From: Streptococcus infantis
Lineage (GTDB): Bacteria > Bacillota > Bacilli > Lactobacillales > Streptococcaceae
Length of the DNA stretch: 64,000 nt
Assembly (NCBI RefSeq): GCF_019929665.1
Contig: NZ_JAHZPZ010000004.1
Coordinates: 1 to 64,000 of the forward strand
Direction of reading: 5' to 3'
In this document: one piece after another, positions 10,201 through 18,936 of the stretch
Position numbering within the stretch: position 1 is the first letter of the stretch
Layout: the number at the start of each line of letters is the position of its first letter
Made by a program: the position numbers and the translations under genes
Notes under the pieces: model-generated
Told to the model about the DNA's origin: nothing
The model's input: the letters and a program-made list of their open reading frames with translations, nothing else
The model's database searches: none

Positions 10201-11316
10201 TTATACGTTAAAGCGGAATTCCATGATATCGCCATCTTGAACGACATATTCTTTTCCTTCTTCTCGTAAGCGTCCAGCTTCTTTTACCGCCTTTTCAGAT
10301 CCGTATTTAATCAAATCATCATAAGACATAGTCACTGCACGAATAAAGCCTTTTTCGAAGTCAGAGTGGATAATTCCAGCTGCTTGAGGAGCTTTCATGC
10401 CACGTTTAAAGGTCCAAGCACGAACCTCTTTTTCACCAGCTGTGAAGTAAGTTCCAAGTCCAAGTAGATGGTAAGCAGCACGAGTCAACTTGGCCACACC
10501 TGATTCTGTCAAACCAATGGCTTCAAGAAACTCTTTTTTATCTTCATCGTCTAATTCAGAAATTTCTTCTTCAGCACGCGCCGAAATGACCACTACCTCT
10601 GCATTTTCTGTTGCTGCGAATTCACGAATTTGCTTCACATAATCAATAGAATCTGGGTCTCCAACAACATCCTCATCCACATTCGCTACATACAGAACTG
10701 GTTTAGTAGTCAAGAGGAAAAGACCTTTGACAACCTTTTGCTCTTCATCTGTAAATTCAATAGTACGAGCTGATTTACCGTCTTCAAGGACAGGTTTAAT
10801 CTTTTGGAGAACGTTAAATTCTGCAACTGATTCCTTATCTTTTTGCGTACGTGCCATCTTTTCCACACGCGCATAGCGTTTATTAACAGATTCTAAGTCA
10901 GCAAGAATCAATTCTAGGTTAATGGTATCAATATCTGCCAATGGATCTACAAAAGCATCTTCACGACCTTGCTCACGCATGACATTTTCATCATCAAAGG
11001 CACGAACTACATGGACAATGGCATCAACTTCACGGATATTGGCCAAGAATTTATTACCGAGACCTTCTCCTTTTGACGCACCTTTTACAATCCCTGCAAT
11101 ATCTGTAAATTCAAAGGTTGTTGGGACTGTCTTCTTAGGAGTAATCATTTCAGTCAATTTTTGTAGGCGTTCATCTGGAACTTCTACCATCCCAACGTTT
11201 GGGTCAATAGTTGCAAATGGATAGTTTGCAGCCTCTGCTCCTGCTTTTGTAATTGCATTAAATAGGGTTGATTTACCAACGTTTGGCAAACCCACGATAC
11301 CTGCTGTTAAAGCCAT
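10201..11316 (-). CDS. ychF: Redox-responsive P-loop ATPase YchF (OLA1 family)
   Basis: Obg-related NTPase that prefers ATP and associates with ribosomes. The 371-aa product opens [19 protein letters not shown], with the G1 loop GLPNVGKS at residues 8-15. It has the [11 protein letters not shown] switch region (about 72) and the C-terminal TGS domain ending [13 protein letters not shown]. In place of the GTP-selective NKxD motif the family has NVDE-like sequence, seen here as VANVDED. Length and context are as expected. Confidence 0.96.
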   Translation of the reverse strand: MALTAGIVGLPNVGKSTLFNAITKAGAEAANYPFATIDPNVGMVEVPDERLQKLTEMITPKKTVPTTFEFTDIAGIVKGASKGEGLGNKFLANIREVDAIVHVVRAFDDENVMREQGREDAFVDPLADIDTINLELILADLESVNKRYARVEKMARTQKDKESVAEFNVLQKIKPVLEDGKSARTIEFTDEEQKVVKGLFLLTTKPVLYVANVDEDVVGDPDSIDYVKQIREFAATENAEVVVISARAEEEISELDDEDKKEFLEAIGLTESGVAKLTRAAYHLLGLGTYFTAGEKEVRAWTFKRGMKAPQAAGIIHSDFEKGFIRAVTMSYDDLIKYGSEKAVKEAGRLREEGKEYVVQDGDIMEFRFNV

Positions 11317-11400
11317 AATTTCTCATTCTCCGTTCACATTTCAATCTTCAATATTATAACACAAAAAGGGAAAACTTGCTAACCCTCTAACTCCTTGCAT

Positions 11401-11595
11401 TTAGTCGATAATTTTACTCATTTTTCTTTCAAAATCATAGCGACTCATCATGACAACATGATCACAATTACTGCATTTTATTTTGATATCTGCACCTAGA
11501 CGTGTAATTTCCCAACGATTCGCTTTTTTGCCTGTAGATTTGATTGTACAAGCGTGTGGTTTTTTCATTTCAACAAAATTTCCAACTTGATACAT
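11401..11595 (-). CDS. DUF951 small protein
   Basis: A 64-aa basic protein of the DUF951 family, which follows dnaN in many Firmicutes. It begins MYQVGNFVEMKKPHAC and has a Cys-containing pattern (CTIKSTG, then CSNC) and an IKCSNCDHVVMMSR core, suggesting a small zinc- or nucleic-acid-binding fold. A TATAAT element lies about 25 nt upstream of the start on the minus strand, so it may have its own promoter after the dnaN terminator. Function is unknown. Confidence 0.85.
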   Translation of the reverse strand: MYQVGNFVEMKKPHACTIKSTGKKANRWEITRLGADIKIKCSNCDHVVMMSRYDFERKMSKIID

Positions 11596-11630
11596 ACTAC
11601 TCTCCTTTTCATATTTCTGATTATATCATA

Positions 11631-11658
11631 AAAGAGGTGAGCTAGGCTCAACCTCTTT
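11631..11658 (-). terminator. Hairpin after dnaN
   Basis: Inverted repeat AAAGAGGTGAGC / GCTCAACCTCTTT with a single bulged base and 3-nt loop, immediately after the dnaN stop. The minus-strand tail is AU-rich rather than a clean U-run and leads into the promoter of the DUF951 gene. Confidence 0.6.
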
Positions 11659-11661
11659 AAC

Positions 11662-12798
11662 TTAATTTGTACGAACTGGTGTAATCAGCTGCATGAAATC
11701 TTCATCTGTATCAGCTGGTACCAAGGTAAATGGACGAACCGCTGAAATGAAGCTGATTGTTACCTTTTCACTATTCAAGGCTTTTAGTGCTTCAATCAAG
11801 TAAGTTGGGTTAAAGCTAATAGTTAAATCTTCACCAGATACAGCATTTGTATCGATTTCTTCGTTTACTTTACCAACTTCTGGAGAATTTACATGAGCTG
11901 TAACTACTCCTTGTTTGATTTCTAATTTTACAGTTCCATTTTGAGTAGCACTTGATAAGAGACGTGCACGTTCCATAGATTGACGTAGATTCACAACATC
12001 AAAAGTCACTGTCGTATTAAAATCTGTTGGAATCAGACGATCTGTATCAGGATAATTACCTTCTAAGAGACGTGTATAGAAGCTAATATTTTCACTTCTA
12101 AAGAGAATTTGGTTGTTTGCGAAGAAAATCTCTACTGTTTCGATATCGTCCGTAAAAACAGCTGAAAATTCGCGTAGAGAGCGACTTGGGATAACAACAT
12201 CAAAATTATCACTATTTTTTTCAAGAGTTAATTTTTTCTGGCTGAGACGATGTGAGTCTGTTGCTACTGTTTTTAATTCTTGATGATTACTCAAAACAAA
12301 GTGAACACCAGTCAAAATAGGACGGCTTTCTTGTACACTAGCAGCAAAAGCAGTTTCATTGATAATTTTCTTAAGAAGTTTTGTTTCAAGAACTAGAGGA
12401 TTACTTGCTGCAATTTCCTGAATACGTGGATACTGTTCGCTGTCTTTTCCTTTCAGAGTAATTTCTGATTTTCCACTTGTTAGTACAATTTGATGTTGTT
12501 CAATCTCTTTGAAATCAAGAGTCACATCTGGAAGACTAGAAACAACATTGATAAAGAAAGAAGCTTCTAAAAGAATTGATCCTAAAGAGTTAATCAAAAG
12601 ACCTGCATTTTCATCTTTTTGAGAAATGAAATTCTCAATTGAAATTTGACCATTTGATCCAATTAATGTAATTCCTTCGTTAGTCACATCAATTTTAATA
12701 GTTGATAAAACAGGAATAGCATTTTTTGAACTAATAGCACGTTTTGTAATATTTAATGATTGCAGGAATAAATTTTTATTAATAGAAAAATGAATCAT
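11662..12798 (-). CDS. dnaN: DNA polymerase III sliding clamp (beta subunit)
   Basis: Ring-shaped processivity clamp that tethers polymerases PolC/DnaE and repair proteins to DNA. The 378-aa product begins MIHFSINKNLFLQSLN and ends in LITPVRTN, the usual C-terminal clamp signature with the partner-binding pocket. Length matches streptococcal DnaN. It lies 158 bp downstream of dnaA; that gap carries DnaA boxes and presumably its own promoter. Confidence 0.98.
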   Translation of the reverse strand: MIHFSINKNLFLQSLNITKRAISSKNAIPVLSTIKIDVTNEGITLIGSNGQISIENFISQKDENAGLLINSLGSILLEASFFINVVSSLPDVTLDFKEIEQHQIVLTSGKSEITLKGKDSEQYPRIQEIAASNPLVLETKLLKKIINETAFAASVQESRPILTGVHFVLSNHQELKTVATDSHRLSQKKLTLEKNSDNFDVVIPSRSLREFSAVFTDDIETVEIFFANNQILFRSENISFYTRLLEGNYPDTDRLIPTDFNTTVTFDVVNLRQSMERARLLSSATQNGTVKLEIKQGVVTAHVNSPEVGKVNEEIDTNAVSGEDLTISFNPTYLIEALKALNSEKVTISFISAVRPFTLVPADTDEDFMQLITPVRTN

Positions 12799-12861
12799 GG
12801 AATCTCCTTTATTTATTTTTATTATTAGAAGGTTAATAGTAATAGTAGGCTGTGTGAAATC

Positions 12862-12954
12862 TGTGGAAAACCAAGTTTAGTTTAGAAAAATCAAGAAGTT
12901 ATACTTGTTTAAAATTTGTTAATAAATCAGTAAAATTTTAAATACTTATCCACA
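12862..12954. other. oriC, dnaA-dnaN half: DnaA boxes and AT-rich spacer
   Basis: Two outward DnaA boxes are visible: TGTGGAAAA (12862-12870, a TTTTCCACA box on the minus strand) and a perfect TTATCCACA (12946-12954), just beyond the dnaA stop. Between them is about 75 bp of very AT-rich DNA. In Firmicutes this interval typically holds the unwinding element of a bipartite origin. The precise melting site is inferred, not seen. Confidence 0.75.
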
Positions 12955-12956
12955 AG

Positions 12957-14318
12957 TTATTTGATTTTCTTTTTGATGGTTTCGATTTCTATACGTAATT
13001 TATCATCAGTTTCAATCATAGATTTGATTTTTGCATGAGCATGAATGACGGTTGTATGATCTTTACCACCAAATTCTTTTCCGATTTTTGGAAGACTGTT
13101 ATCAGTTAATTCTCTAGCTAGGTACATAGCAACTTGGCGAGCTAGAACAATATTCTGAACACGTCTAGTTCCCTTCATCTCCTTAACGCTCACATCATAA
13201 AATTTTCCGACTTCCTCTTGGATTTTTTCAATCGGAATGACGATCATGGTGCTGACGCTTTGTTTTCGAGCACGTATAGCCTCAGATGCAATATCCACAG
13301 TTATAGTGTTGATTTGCTTAACTTTAGCCATGAGACTAATATCTTTGAGCGCACCTTCTAATTCACGTACATTTGAATCAAACTGTCCAGCCAAATATTC
13401 GATTGTGTCAGGTTGAAAATGATAATCTAAATCCTCTGTTTTACTATTTAGGATAGCGATACGAGTTTCGAAATCAGGTGGAGTAATATCCGTTGTTAAT
13501 CCCCATGAGAAGCGCGTGACAAGTCGTTCAGGTAGATTTTCTAGTTGTTCTGGTCTACGGTCACTCGTTAAAACAATCTGTTTATTATTACTGTGAAGTT
13601 TGTTGAATGTATTGAAAAATTCATCCTGAGTTTGTACTTTATTTCCACTGAGAGATTGAATATCATCAATAAGAAGGAGATCTAGACTTCGATAGGTTTT
13701 TTTAAAATTATCCATATCATTGAGTCTTAAATGATCTAAAAATTCATTAATAAAACTTTCAGCAGGAATATATTTTACACGCGCATTAGGATTTTTTTTG
13801 AGTATTTCATTCCCCAAAGCATTGAGCAAGTGAGTTTTCCCTAGACCAGGTCCTCCATATATAAACAGAGGATTATAAGTTAGTCCAGGATCTTCCGAGA
13901 CGGCTAAAGCAGCAGACTTAGCCCAAATATTTCCATCACCTTGGATAAAATTATCAAAAGTATAGATGTCTCTTAATCCTGTTTCTGAATAGGGTATAGA
14001 TTTTTTAATTTCTTCCTGTTGATGATTACTGTTTTCAACATTGCTTGCTATATCGGAGGTATTAGAATCTTCTTTAGTCAATACATATTGAGCTTTTATT
14101 TCAGTGTCATAGATTTGAAAACCGACAGCTACAATAATATCATTGAGTTTTGTACTCCAAACCATTTCCATTTCAGATCTTGGCAAAAATATGGTAGCTA
14201 CATTTTCCTCAACCTTTATTAATTCAGCAGGTGTTGCGTAGAAATCAAACATTGATCGTGTCAATCTCTCTTTAGCTAATTCTAAAATCTGATTCCAAAA
14301 TTGTTTTTCTTTCAACAA
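12957..14318 (-). CDS. dnaA: Chromosomal replication initiator DnaA
   Basis: AAA+ protein that binds DnaA boxes, unwinds oriC and loads the helicase. From the TTG at 14318 the product is 453 aa, starting MKEKQFWNQ, which matches pneumococcal DnaA; another TTG precedes it directly. AGGAGG lies 6 nt upstream of the chosen TTG. Domain I covers the first 85 residues and a low-complexity linker follows. The AAA+ core has Walker A GGPGLGKT (about 154-161) and Walker B LLLIDDIQ. Domain IV carries the DnaA-box signature [11 protein letters not shown] near the C-terminus. A TTG start suits modest expression. DnaA boxes overlap the upstream region, consistent with autorepression. Confidence 0.97.
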   Translation of the reverse strand: MLKEKQFWNQILELAKERLTRSMFDFYATPAELIKVEENVATIFLPRSEMEMVWSTKLNDIIVAVGFQIYDTEIKAQYVLTKEDSNTSDIASNVENSNHQQEEIKKSIPYSETGLRDIYTFDNFIQGDGNIWAKSAALAVSEDPGLTYNPLFIYGGPGLGKTHLLNALGNEILKKNPNARVKYIPAESFINEFLDHLRLNDMDNFKKTYRSLDLLLIDDIQSLSGNKVQTQDEFFNTFNKLHSNNKQIVLTSDRRPEQLENLPERLVTRFSWGLTTDITPPDFETRIAILNSKTEDLDYHFQPDTIEYLAGQFDSNVRELEGALKDISLMAKVKQINTITVDIASEAIRARKQSVSTMIVIPIEKIQEEVGKFYDVSVKEMKGTRRVQNIVLARQVAMYLARELTDNSLPKIGKEFGGKDHTTVIHAHAKIKSMIETDDKLRIEIETIKKKIK

Positions 14319-14379
14319 CAAACTCCTCCTTTTCTAAATGGTGTAATCTTAAACACTATTTTATCACATAGGAAGCAAT

Positions 14380-14495
14380 TTTTCCACAACTTGTGAAAAA
14401 CAATCCACAATGTTTAAAAGATTTATCCACAACTTGTGGATAAAAGGTCTAGATTTTGATTTAATAGACTTTTTCTATACTAATCCAGTGGATAA
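14380..14495. other. oriC, upstream half: DnaA box cluster
   Basis: Boxes seen: TTTTCCACA (14380-14388), TTTTTCACA-type (14392-14400, minus), CAATCCACA (14401-14409), TTATCCACA (14423-14431), TGTGGATAA (14435-14443, minus) and AGTGGATAA (14487-14495, one mismatch). The two perfect boxes face each other across a 3-nt spacer. The cluster lies between dnaA and parB, in the dnaA promoter region, so it probably serves both origin function and dnaA autoregulation. Confidence 0.88.
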
Positions 14496-14520
14496 GTATG
14501 TGAGTTTAGAAAAATAAAAT

Positions 14521-14542
14521 AACAGCCTTATTTCAGGCTGTT
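14521..14542 (-). terminator. Terminator of the htrA-parB transcript
   Basis: Stem AACAGCCT / AGGCTGTT with a 6-nt loop overlaps the parB stop codon. The minus-strand continuation is rich in T. It insulates the origin from htrA-parB transcription. Confidence 0.75.
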
Positions 14543-15289
14543 AATAAAACGTTGGTATTCTTCTTGATTATGAAAAGAGATAGTTATTTTTCCTGCCTCT
14601 TTTTTTTGAAGGACGATTTGGACATCTAATCCCAACAATTTTTTCAAATTTTCTTCTTCTTCTTTGATAAAGTGATCTTTTTCTTTGCTTTTCTTCTTAT
14701 TTTTTTCTTCTTTAAGTAGATGTTCCACCTGCCGAACTGATAAATCCTCTGTCTGAATGCGATGGAGTAAATTTTTTTGTTCTTTCACAGGTAGTTGGAT
14801 TAGTAGTCTAGCATGTGCTTGAGACAATTTTCCAGTTTCTACTTCTGTTAAAATAAAATCAGGGAGCGTTAGCAATCGAACAAGATTGGTAATATAGGGA
14901 CGTGATTTTCCCATTTTATCAGCAATTTCTGCATGAGTATATCCTTTATCAATTAAAGATTGATAAGCTTTTGCTTCCTCAATCGGATTTAAGTCTTCTC
15001 GTTGTAAATTTTCAATGATTGAGTGAACTATCATATCCTGATCAGATAATTTTTTAATGATTACAGGAACTTCTGATAGCCCAGCTGCTATCGATGCCCG
15101 ATACCGTCTTTCTCCAGCTAGGATTTCATATCCGATAACTGGAGATTGACGAACGATAATGGGTTGAATTAAACCATTTTCTTTAATAGATTGGGCAAGT
15201 TCTTCTATTTTTTCTTTTGAAAATTCTTTACGAGGTTGATAGGGATTTTTTTGAATATCACTGATACGAATTAATTTGAATTCTTCCAT
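14528..15289 (-). CDS. parB: Chromosome-partitioning protein ParB (Spo0J)
   Basis: CTPase DNA clamp that loads at parS sites and recruits SMC to organise the newly replicated origin. The 253-aa product has the ParB N-terminal motif EILAGERRYRAS (residues about 53-64), the arginine patch segment ENLQREDLNPIEEA, a helix-turn-helix (about 115-140, YTHAEIADKMGKSRPYITN) and a lysine-rich linker before the C-terminal dimer domain. Streptococci lack ParA, and none is seen here. It is downstream of htrA with a gap of 56 bp and probably co-transcribed with it. Three parS sites occur in the window. Confidence 0.96.
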   Translation of the reverse strand: MEEFKLIRISDIQKNPYQPRKEFSKEKIEELAQSIKENGLIQPIIVRQSPVIGYEILAGERRYRASIAAGLSEVPVIIKKLSDQDMIVHSIIENLQREDLNPIEEAKAYQSLIDKGYTHAEIADKMGKSRPYITNLVRLLTLPDFILTEVETGKLSQAHARLLIQLPVKEQKNLLHRIQTEDLSVRQVEHLLKEEKNKKKSKEKDHFIKEEEENLKKLLGLDVQIVLQKKEAGKITISFHNQEEYQRFINSLK

Positions 15290-15345
15290 ATTTCTACAGT
15301 ATCACATCTTTGATATTCTGTAAAGTAGGTTTACAAATCTGTAAA

Positions 15346-16530
15346 CTATTGATTTAAATCACTTGTACTCTTATCTAGTTTGATTGTAGTTTTTTCTTCT
15401 TTACCATTACGGTAATAAGTTACAGTTATTTCATCTCCAATAGAGTGGCTATACAGAGCATTTTGCAATTCAGTAGTAGATGAAATCTTGGTATCATCTA
15501 CTTTTGTGATGACATCATACTGTTGTAAATGTCCATTTGCAGGCATATTCTTTTGAACAGAACGAACAGCTACACCAGAAGTAACATTGTCAGGAAGTTT
15601 TAATTTTTGTAGATCGGCAGTGCTAAGGTTTGTTAAATTAACCATGTGGATACCGAGAGCTGGTCGAGTTACTTTTCCATCTTTTTCCAACTGTTTGATA
15701 ATATTCTTAACATCATTTGCAGGAATAGCAAAACCAAGACCTTCTACGGATGTTCCACCATTAGAGGCGATTTTACTTGATGTAATACCGATAACTTGTC
15801 CCTGGATATTAATCAAAGGACCTCCAGAGTTACCAGGGTTAATAGCTGTGTCTGTTTGGATGGCATTTGTTGAAATAGCTTGACCATCTTCAGATTTCAA
15901 AGAAACGTGTCTGTTCAAGCTTGATACAATCCCTTGTGTAACTGTATTTGCGTATTCTGAACCTAAAGGACTACCGATTGCGATAGCTGTTTCCCCAACA
16001 GATAATTGACTTGAGTCACCAAACTCAGCTACTGTAGAGACCTTTTCTGAAGATATTTTTACTACTGCAATATCAGAATAGGTATCAGAACCAACAATTT
16101 CACCTGGTACTTTTGTTCCGTCAGCTAAACGAATGTCAAGTTTTTTAGCTCCATTAATAACGTGAGTATTGGTCACGAGGTAGGCATTATTATCATCTTT
16201 TTTATAGATAACCCCAGAACCTTCACTATTAACTTGTTCAGTATTCGAATCTGTATCAGTATCATCAGATCCAACAAAACTACTTTGAGAGTTTCCTGAA
16301 TAAGTGATAATAGAGACAACTGCATCTTTAACTTTATCAACAGCCTGTGTAGTAGAATTTTCATTTTTCGAAGCAGTCTGAGTGACTGCTGCACTATTTT
16401 GTTCTCTACTTCCCTGCATTTGGTTGAACTGAAGAACAGTCAAACTTCCTAATAGACCACTAAAAAAACTAATAAGTATAACTAGTAAAAGTTGTCCAAT
16501 CGTTTTTGAAAACTTGTTTAAGTTTTTCAT
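15346..16530 (-). CDS. htrA: Membrane-anchored serine protease HtrA (DegP family)
   Basis: Extracellular surface protease for misfolded proteins; in pneumococci it also degrades competence peptide under low-signal conditions. The product is 394 aa from ATG 16530. GGAGG lies 5 nt before this ATG, inside a longer frame that opens at 16542, which was rejected. There is one N-terminal membrane helix (about residues 12-34), a Ser/Asn/Gln-rich linker, and a trypsin-like domain with His in TNTHVING, Asp in YSDIAVV and Ser in GNSGGPL. A single C-terminal PDZ domain follows. The CiaR-type promoter predicts control by CiaRH. Proximity to comC is conserved. Confidence 0.96.
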   Translation of the reverse strand: MKNLNKFSKTIGQLLLVILISFFSGLLGSLTVLQFNQMQGSREQNSAAVTQTASKNENSTTQAVDKVKDAVVSIITYSGNSQSSFVGSDDTDTDSNTEQVNSEGSGVIYKKDDNNAYLVTNTHVINGAKKLDIRLADGTKVPGEIVGSDTYSDIAVVKISSEKVSTVAEFGDSSQLSVGETAIAIGSPLGSEYANTVTQGIVSSLNRHVSLKSEDGQAISTNAIQTDTAINPGNSGGPLINIQGQVIGITSSKIASNGGTSVEGLGFAIPANDVKNIIKQLEKDGKVTRPALGIHMVNLTNLSTADLQKLKLPDNVTSGVAVRSVQKNMPANGHLQQYDVITKVDDTKISSTTELQNALYSHSIGDEITVTYYRNGKEEKTTIKLDKSTSDLNQ

Positions 16531-16560
16531 AAAATCCTCCATAATTGATTTATTAGTGAA

Positions 16561-16593
16561 AGTATAAAATTATTAACTTAATCCTAGCTTAAA
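16561..16593 (-). promoter_or_regulatory. CiaR box and promoter of htrA-parB
   Basis: On the minus strand, TTTAAG (16588-16593), 5 nt, then ATTAAG (16577-16582) matches the CiaR direct repeat NTTAAG-N5-WTTAAG. It sits 10 nt upstream of a TATACT -10 (16561-16566). This is the spacing reported for CiaR-activated pneumococcal promoters, where the repeat takes the place of the -35. Confidence 0.82.
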
Positions 16594-16615
16594 AAAGTTT
16601 AAGTTTTTAACAATC

Positions 16616-16624
16616 TGTGGATAA
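16616..16624 (-). promoter_or_regulatory. DnaA box between htrA and rlmH
   Basis: TGTGGATAA is a perfect DnaA box on the minus strand, about 2.2 kb from the oriC cluster. It lies between the divergent htrA and rlmH promoters. Confidence 0.6.
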
Positions 16625-16697
16625 CTGATTAAAACTTGTGAATTTATTACAATTTTCGGCTTTTTCATTTGTGAATAAGATGTGAATAGAATGCGAT

Positions 16698-16708
16698 TAT
16701 GATAAAAT
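16698..16708 (+). promoter_or_regulatory. -10 region of rlmH, close to the start codon
   Basis: Overlapping -10 candidates TATGAT (16698-16703) and TAAAAT (16703-16708) end only 6 to 11 nt before the rlmH ATG at 16715, and no good Shine-Dalgarno lies between. This predicts a leaderless or nearly leaderless mRNA. Confidence 0.5.
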
Positions 16709-16714
16709 AGAAGC

Positions 16715-17194
16715 ATGAAAATAAAAATTGTAACAGTTGGAAAACTAAAAGAAAAGTATCTCAAAGATGGAATTGCAGAATATTCTAAAAGAATATCACG
16801 ATTTGCTGCCGTAGAAATGATTGAATTAGCTGATGAAAAGACACCAGATCGTGCCAGCGATTCAGAAAATGAAAAAATCTTAGATTTAGAGGGAAATCGA
16901 ATTCTTTCCAAAATTGGGGATAGAGAATTTGTTGTTGTTTTAGCCATTGAAGGGAAAACCCTCTCTTCTGAAGAATTCAGTAAACAGTTAGAACAAGCAT
17001 CTATTAATGGTTTTTCAACCTTAACCTTTGTTATCGGTGGAAGTTTAGGATTATCCAATGAAGTGAAAAAAAGAGCTAACCTATCAGTAAGTTTTGGCCG
17101 TTTAACTCTTCCACATCAATTAATGCGTCTAGTTCTTGTAGAACAGATATACCGAGCCTTTACCATCCAACAAGGTTCTCCCTATCATAAATAG
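16715..17194 (+). CDS. rlmH: 23S rRNA pseudouridine-1915 N3-methyltransferase RlmH
   Basis: SPOUT-class methyltransferase that modifies helix 69 of 23S rRNA in the assembled 70S ribosome. The 159-aa product has the family pattern [23 protein letters not shown] at the start, a glycine-rich trefoil-knot loop [10 protein letters not shown] (about 106-115) and the C-terminal [18 protein letters not shown], with the end QGSPYHK. Length is standard. It lies between htrA and the tRNA-Arg/comC locus, as in pneumococci. There is no convincing ribosome-binding site upstream. Confidence 0.96.
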   Translation: MKIKIVTVGKLKEKYLKDGIAEYSKRISRFAAVEMIELADEKTPDRASDSENEKILDLEGNRILSKIGDREFVVVLAIEGKTLSSEEFSKQLEQASINGFSTLTFVIGGSLGLSNEVKKRANLSVSFGRLTLPHQLMRLVLVEQIYRAFTIQQGSPYHK

Positions 17195-17196
17195 GA

Positions 17197-17225
17197 TTGA
17201 CTATTCTCAATTATTTTGATAAGAT
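17197..17225 (+). promoter_or_regulatory. Promoter of tRNA-Arg
   Basis: TTGACT (17197-17202), 17-bp spacer, TAAGAT (17220-17225), about 10 nt before the mature tRNA. It begins 2 bp after the rlmH stop. Confidence 0.65.
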
Positions 17226-17235
17226 AAACTAGTTA

Positions 17236-17309
17236 GGTCTCATAGCTCAGCTGGATAGAGCATTCGCCTTCTAAGCGAACGGTCGCAGGTTCGAATCCTG
17301 CTGGGATCA
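17236..17309 (+). tRNA. tRNA-Arg(TCT)
   Basis: A 74-nt cloverleaf: acceptor GGTCTCA pairs with TGGGATC (two G-T pairs), anticodon loop CTTCTAA gives anticodon TCT, T-loop TTCGAAT, discriminator A. It is followed by a strong terminator, then comC. Confidence 0.95.
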
Positions 17310-17321
17310 TATACTAGATTT

Positions 17322-17347
17322 AACGCTGGGGAAACCCAGCGTTTTTT
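17322..17347 (+). terminator. Terminator after tRNA-Arg
   Basis: Perfect 9-bp GC-rich stem AACGCTGGG / CCCAGCGTT with a GAAA tetraloop and a T-run. It isolates the competence promoter from tRNA transcription. Confidence 0.92.
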
Positions 17348-17357
17348 GTAAAAATTG

Positions 17358-17424
17358 ACAGTTCAGGTACAAAAATGTGCAGTTGAGAATGAAATGTTTT
17401 AAAACAGACTCCGTTTTGTATAAT
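17358..17424 (+). promoter_or_regulatory. ComE-dependent promoter of comCDE
   Basis: Direct repeats ACAGTTCAG (17358-17366) and GCAGTTGAG (17379-17387) are separated by 12 bp, the arrangement of pneumococcal ComE sites. A perfect -10 TATAAT follows at 17419-17424 with no -35 consensus at normal spacing, as expected for an activator-dependent promoter. This closes the ComC-ComD-ComE autoinduction loop. Confidence 0.88.
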
Positions 17425-17473
17425 AGGCTTGTAAGTTAATTTACAAGAAAAAAACAATAAAGGAGAATTTAAT

Positions 17474-17599
17474 ATGGAAAAAACAGTTAAATTAGAGCAG
17501 TTCAAAAAACTTACAGAAGAAGAGTTACAGGAAATTCAAGGTGGGGATTGGAGATTTTTAGGCTCAATACGTGAACTTATATTTCCAAAGAAAAAATAA
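17474..17599 (+). CDS. comC: Competence-stimulating peptide precursor ComC
   Basis: A 41-aa double-glycine leader peptide preceded by AAAGGAG. The leader is MEKTVKLEQFKKLTEEE... and ends in QGG (residues 22-24), the cleavage site for the ComAB transporter. The predicted mature pheromone is DWRFLGSIRELIFPKKK, 17 residues, with an acidic first residue, an Arg at position 3, a hydrophobic core and a basic tail, as in other CSPs. It differs from pneumococcal CSP-1 and CSP-2 and resembles DWR-type CSPs of S. mitis/oralis. It is first in comCDE, 17 bp before comD. Confidence 0.95.
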   Translation: MEKTVKLEQFKKLTEEELQEIQGGDWRFLGSIRELIFPKKK

Positions 17600-17616
17600 A
17601 TAAAAGGTAAAGAGTA

Positions 17617-18936
17617 ATGGATTTATTTGGATTATTTATAGCTATTTTCTATTTTTTTATAATTAGCAAAAGTTATAGATGGATATGTAAAGTAACTAGA
17701 AAAGAACAATTTATTTTTCTATGTTATACACTTATTTCAGTGTTATTACTTGAGGAATTTATTAGTCTATTAAACTTAGGTGGCTTTGGTATATCTAAAT
17801 TTTTATTTCCATTACTTATTTCCATTTACCAGATAGAATTAAAGAAATATCATAAGTACAAGGCTATTTTTATCGGCCTACTACTGTCTTTACTATATCA
17901 AAGCACTCATACTTTTATAGCAGTAATCATATCCTCTATAACAGGTGTTTCTTTCGTAACCAAATATGAAGATTTCTTTTTTGTAGTAGTTTTATTACTG
18001 ACTTATTTTGTAGTAAAAAAAATTATTATTTATTTCCACTTGGAGCTCAATTATTTTGATAAAGATTACCTCTATTCATTTTTTAAAAAGGTCATCTTTG
18101 CTTTCTTTGCTTTACATATTCTACTATTCATTTCAGATATGGTGAATATTCATGAACATTTTAATAGTTTTAGTAGTATTCTAGCAACAATTGTCTTTAT
18201 TTGTTTATTAATAATTTTCTTTGCAATGAATGCCAATAAGGTTCAAGTTGAGAGGGAAATTGCTCTAAATCAGAAAAAATTTGAACAGGAATATTTACAG
18301 AATTATACTGATGAAATTGTTTCACTTTACAATGAGATTCGAGGGTTTAGACATGACTATGCAGGAATGATGGTTAGTATGCAAACTGCAATTGACAGTA
18401 AAGATTTACAAGAAATTGACAGGATTTACAACGAAGTATTTGTTAAAGCCAACCATAAACTTAGATCAGATAAGTATACTTATTTTGATCTAAATAATCT
18501 TGAAGATTCTGCTCTTAGAAGTGTAATTGCTCAGTCTATTGCCAATGCAAGAGTTCATGATATAGAGTATACTCTGGAGGTAAAAGATATCATTTCACCA
18601 CTAGCAATGGAATTATTAGATTTAGTTCGTGTCATGAGTATTTTACTTAATAATGCTGTTGAAGGTGCACTAGAAAGCTATAGAAAACAAATGGAAGTAG
18701 CTGTCATTAAATTAGACTCTGAAATATTGATTGTTATCCAAAATTCTCGCAAAAATAGATCAATCAAGCCGGAAGAAATATTTAACATTGGATATTCTAC
18801 AAAAGGTATAAATAGAGGAATAGGTCTTAATAATGTTAAGGAAATACTAGAAAAATATGACGATGTTATTTTAGAAACAGAAATTGATGATGAACGATTT
18901 AAACAAATTATTAGATTTAAGAGGAATATAATATGA
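17617..18936 (+). CDS. comD: Competence histidine kinase ComD (CSP receptor)
   Basis: Membrane sensor kinase of the HPK10/AgrC type that detects CSP and phosphorylates ComE. The 439-aa product has about six to seven hydrophobic membrane segments in its first 220 residues, then a coiled region and the kinase core. The H-box FRHDYAGMM places the phosphorylated histidine at residue 246. The N-box (ILLNNAVEGAL) and G-box (GIGLNNVKEIL) are clear. The N-terminal half, where peptide specificity resides, is expected to match the unusual CSP encoded next door. Its stop overlaps the comE start by 4 nt. Confidence 0.96.
   Translation: MDLFGLFIAIFYFFIISKSYRWICKVTRKEQFIFLCYTLISVLLLEEFISLLNLGGFGISKFLFPLLISIYQIELKKYHKYKAIFIGLLLSLLYQSTHTFIAVIISSITGVSFVTKYEDFFFVVVLLLTYFVVKKIIIYFHLELNYFDKDYLYSFFKKVIFAFFALHILLFISDMVNIHEHFNSFSSILATIVFICLLIIFFAMNANKVQVEREIALNQKKFEQEYLQNYTDEIVSLYNEIRGFRHDYAGMMVSMQTAIDSKDLQEIDRIYNEVFVKANHKLRSDKYTYFDLNNLEDSALRSVIAQSIANARVHDIEYTLEVKDIISPLAMELLDLVRVMSILLNNAVEGALESYRKQMEVAVIKLDSEILIVIQNSRKNRSIKPEEIFNIGYSTKGINRGIGLNNVKEILEKYDDVILETEIDDERFKQIIRFKRNII

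Noticed and set aside
16585..16605. A second TTAA-rich element (CTTAAA, TTTAAG) upstream of htrA considered as another CiaR site
   Set aside because: The half-sites are inverted rather than direct and spaced one base off the required 11-bp period; the adjacent 16577-16593 site fits exactly.
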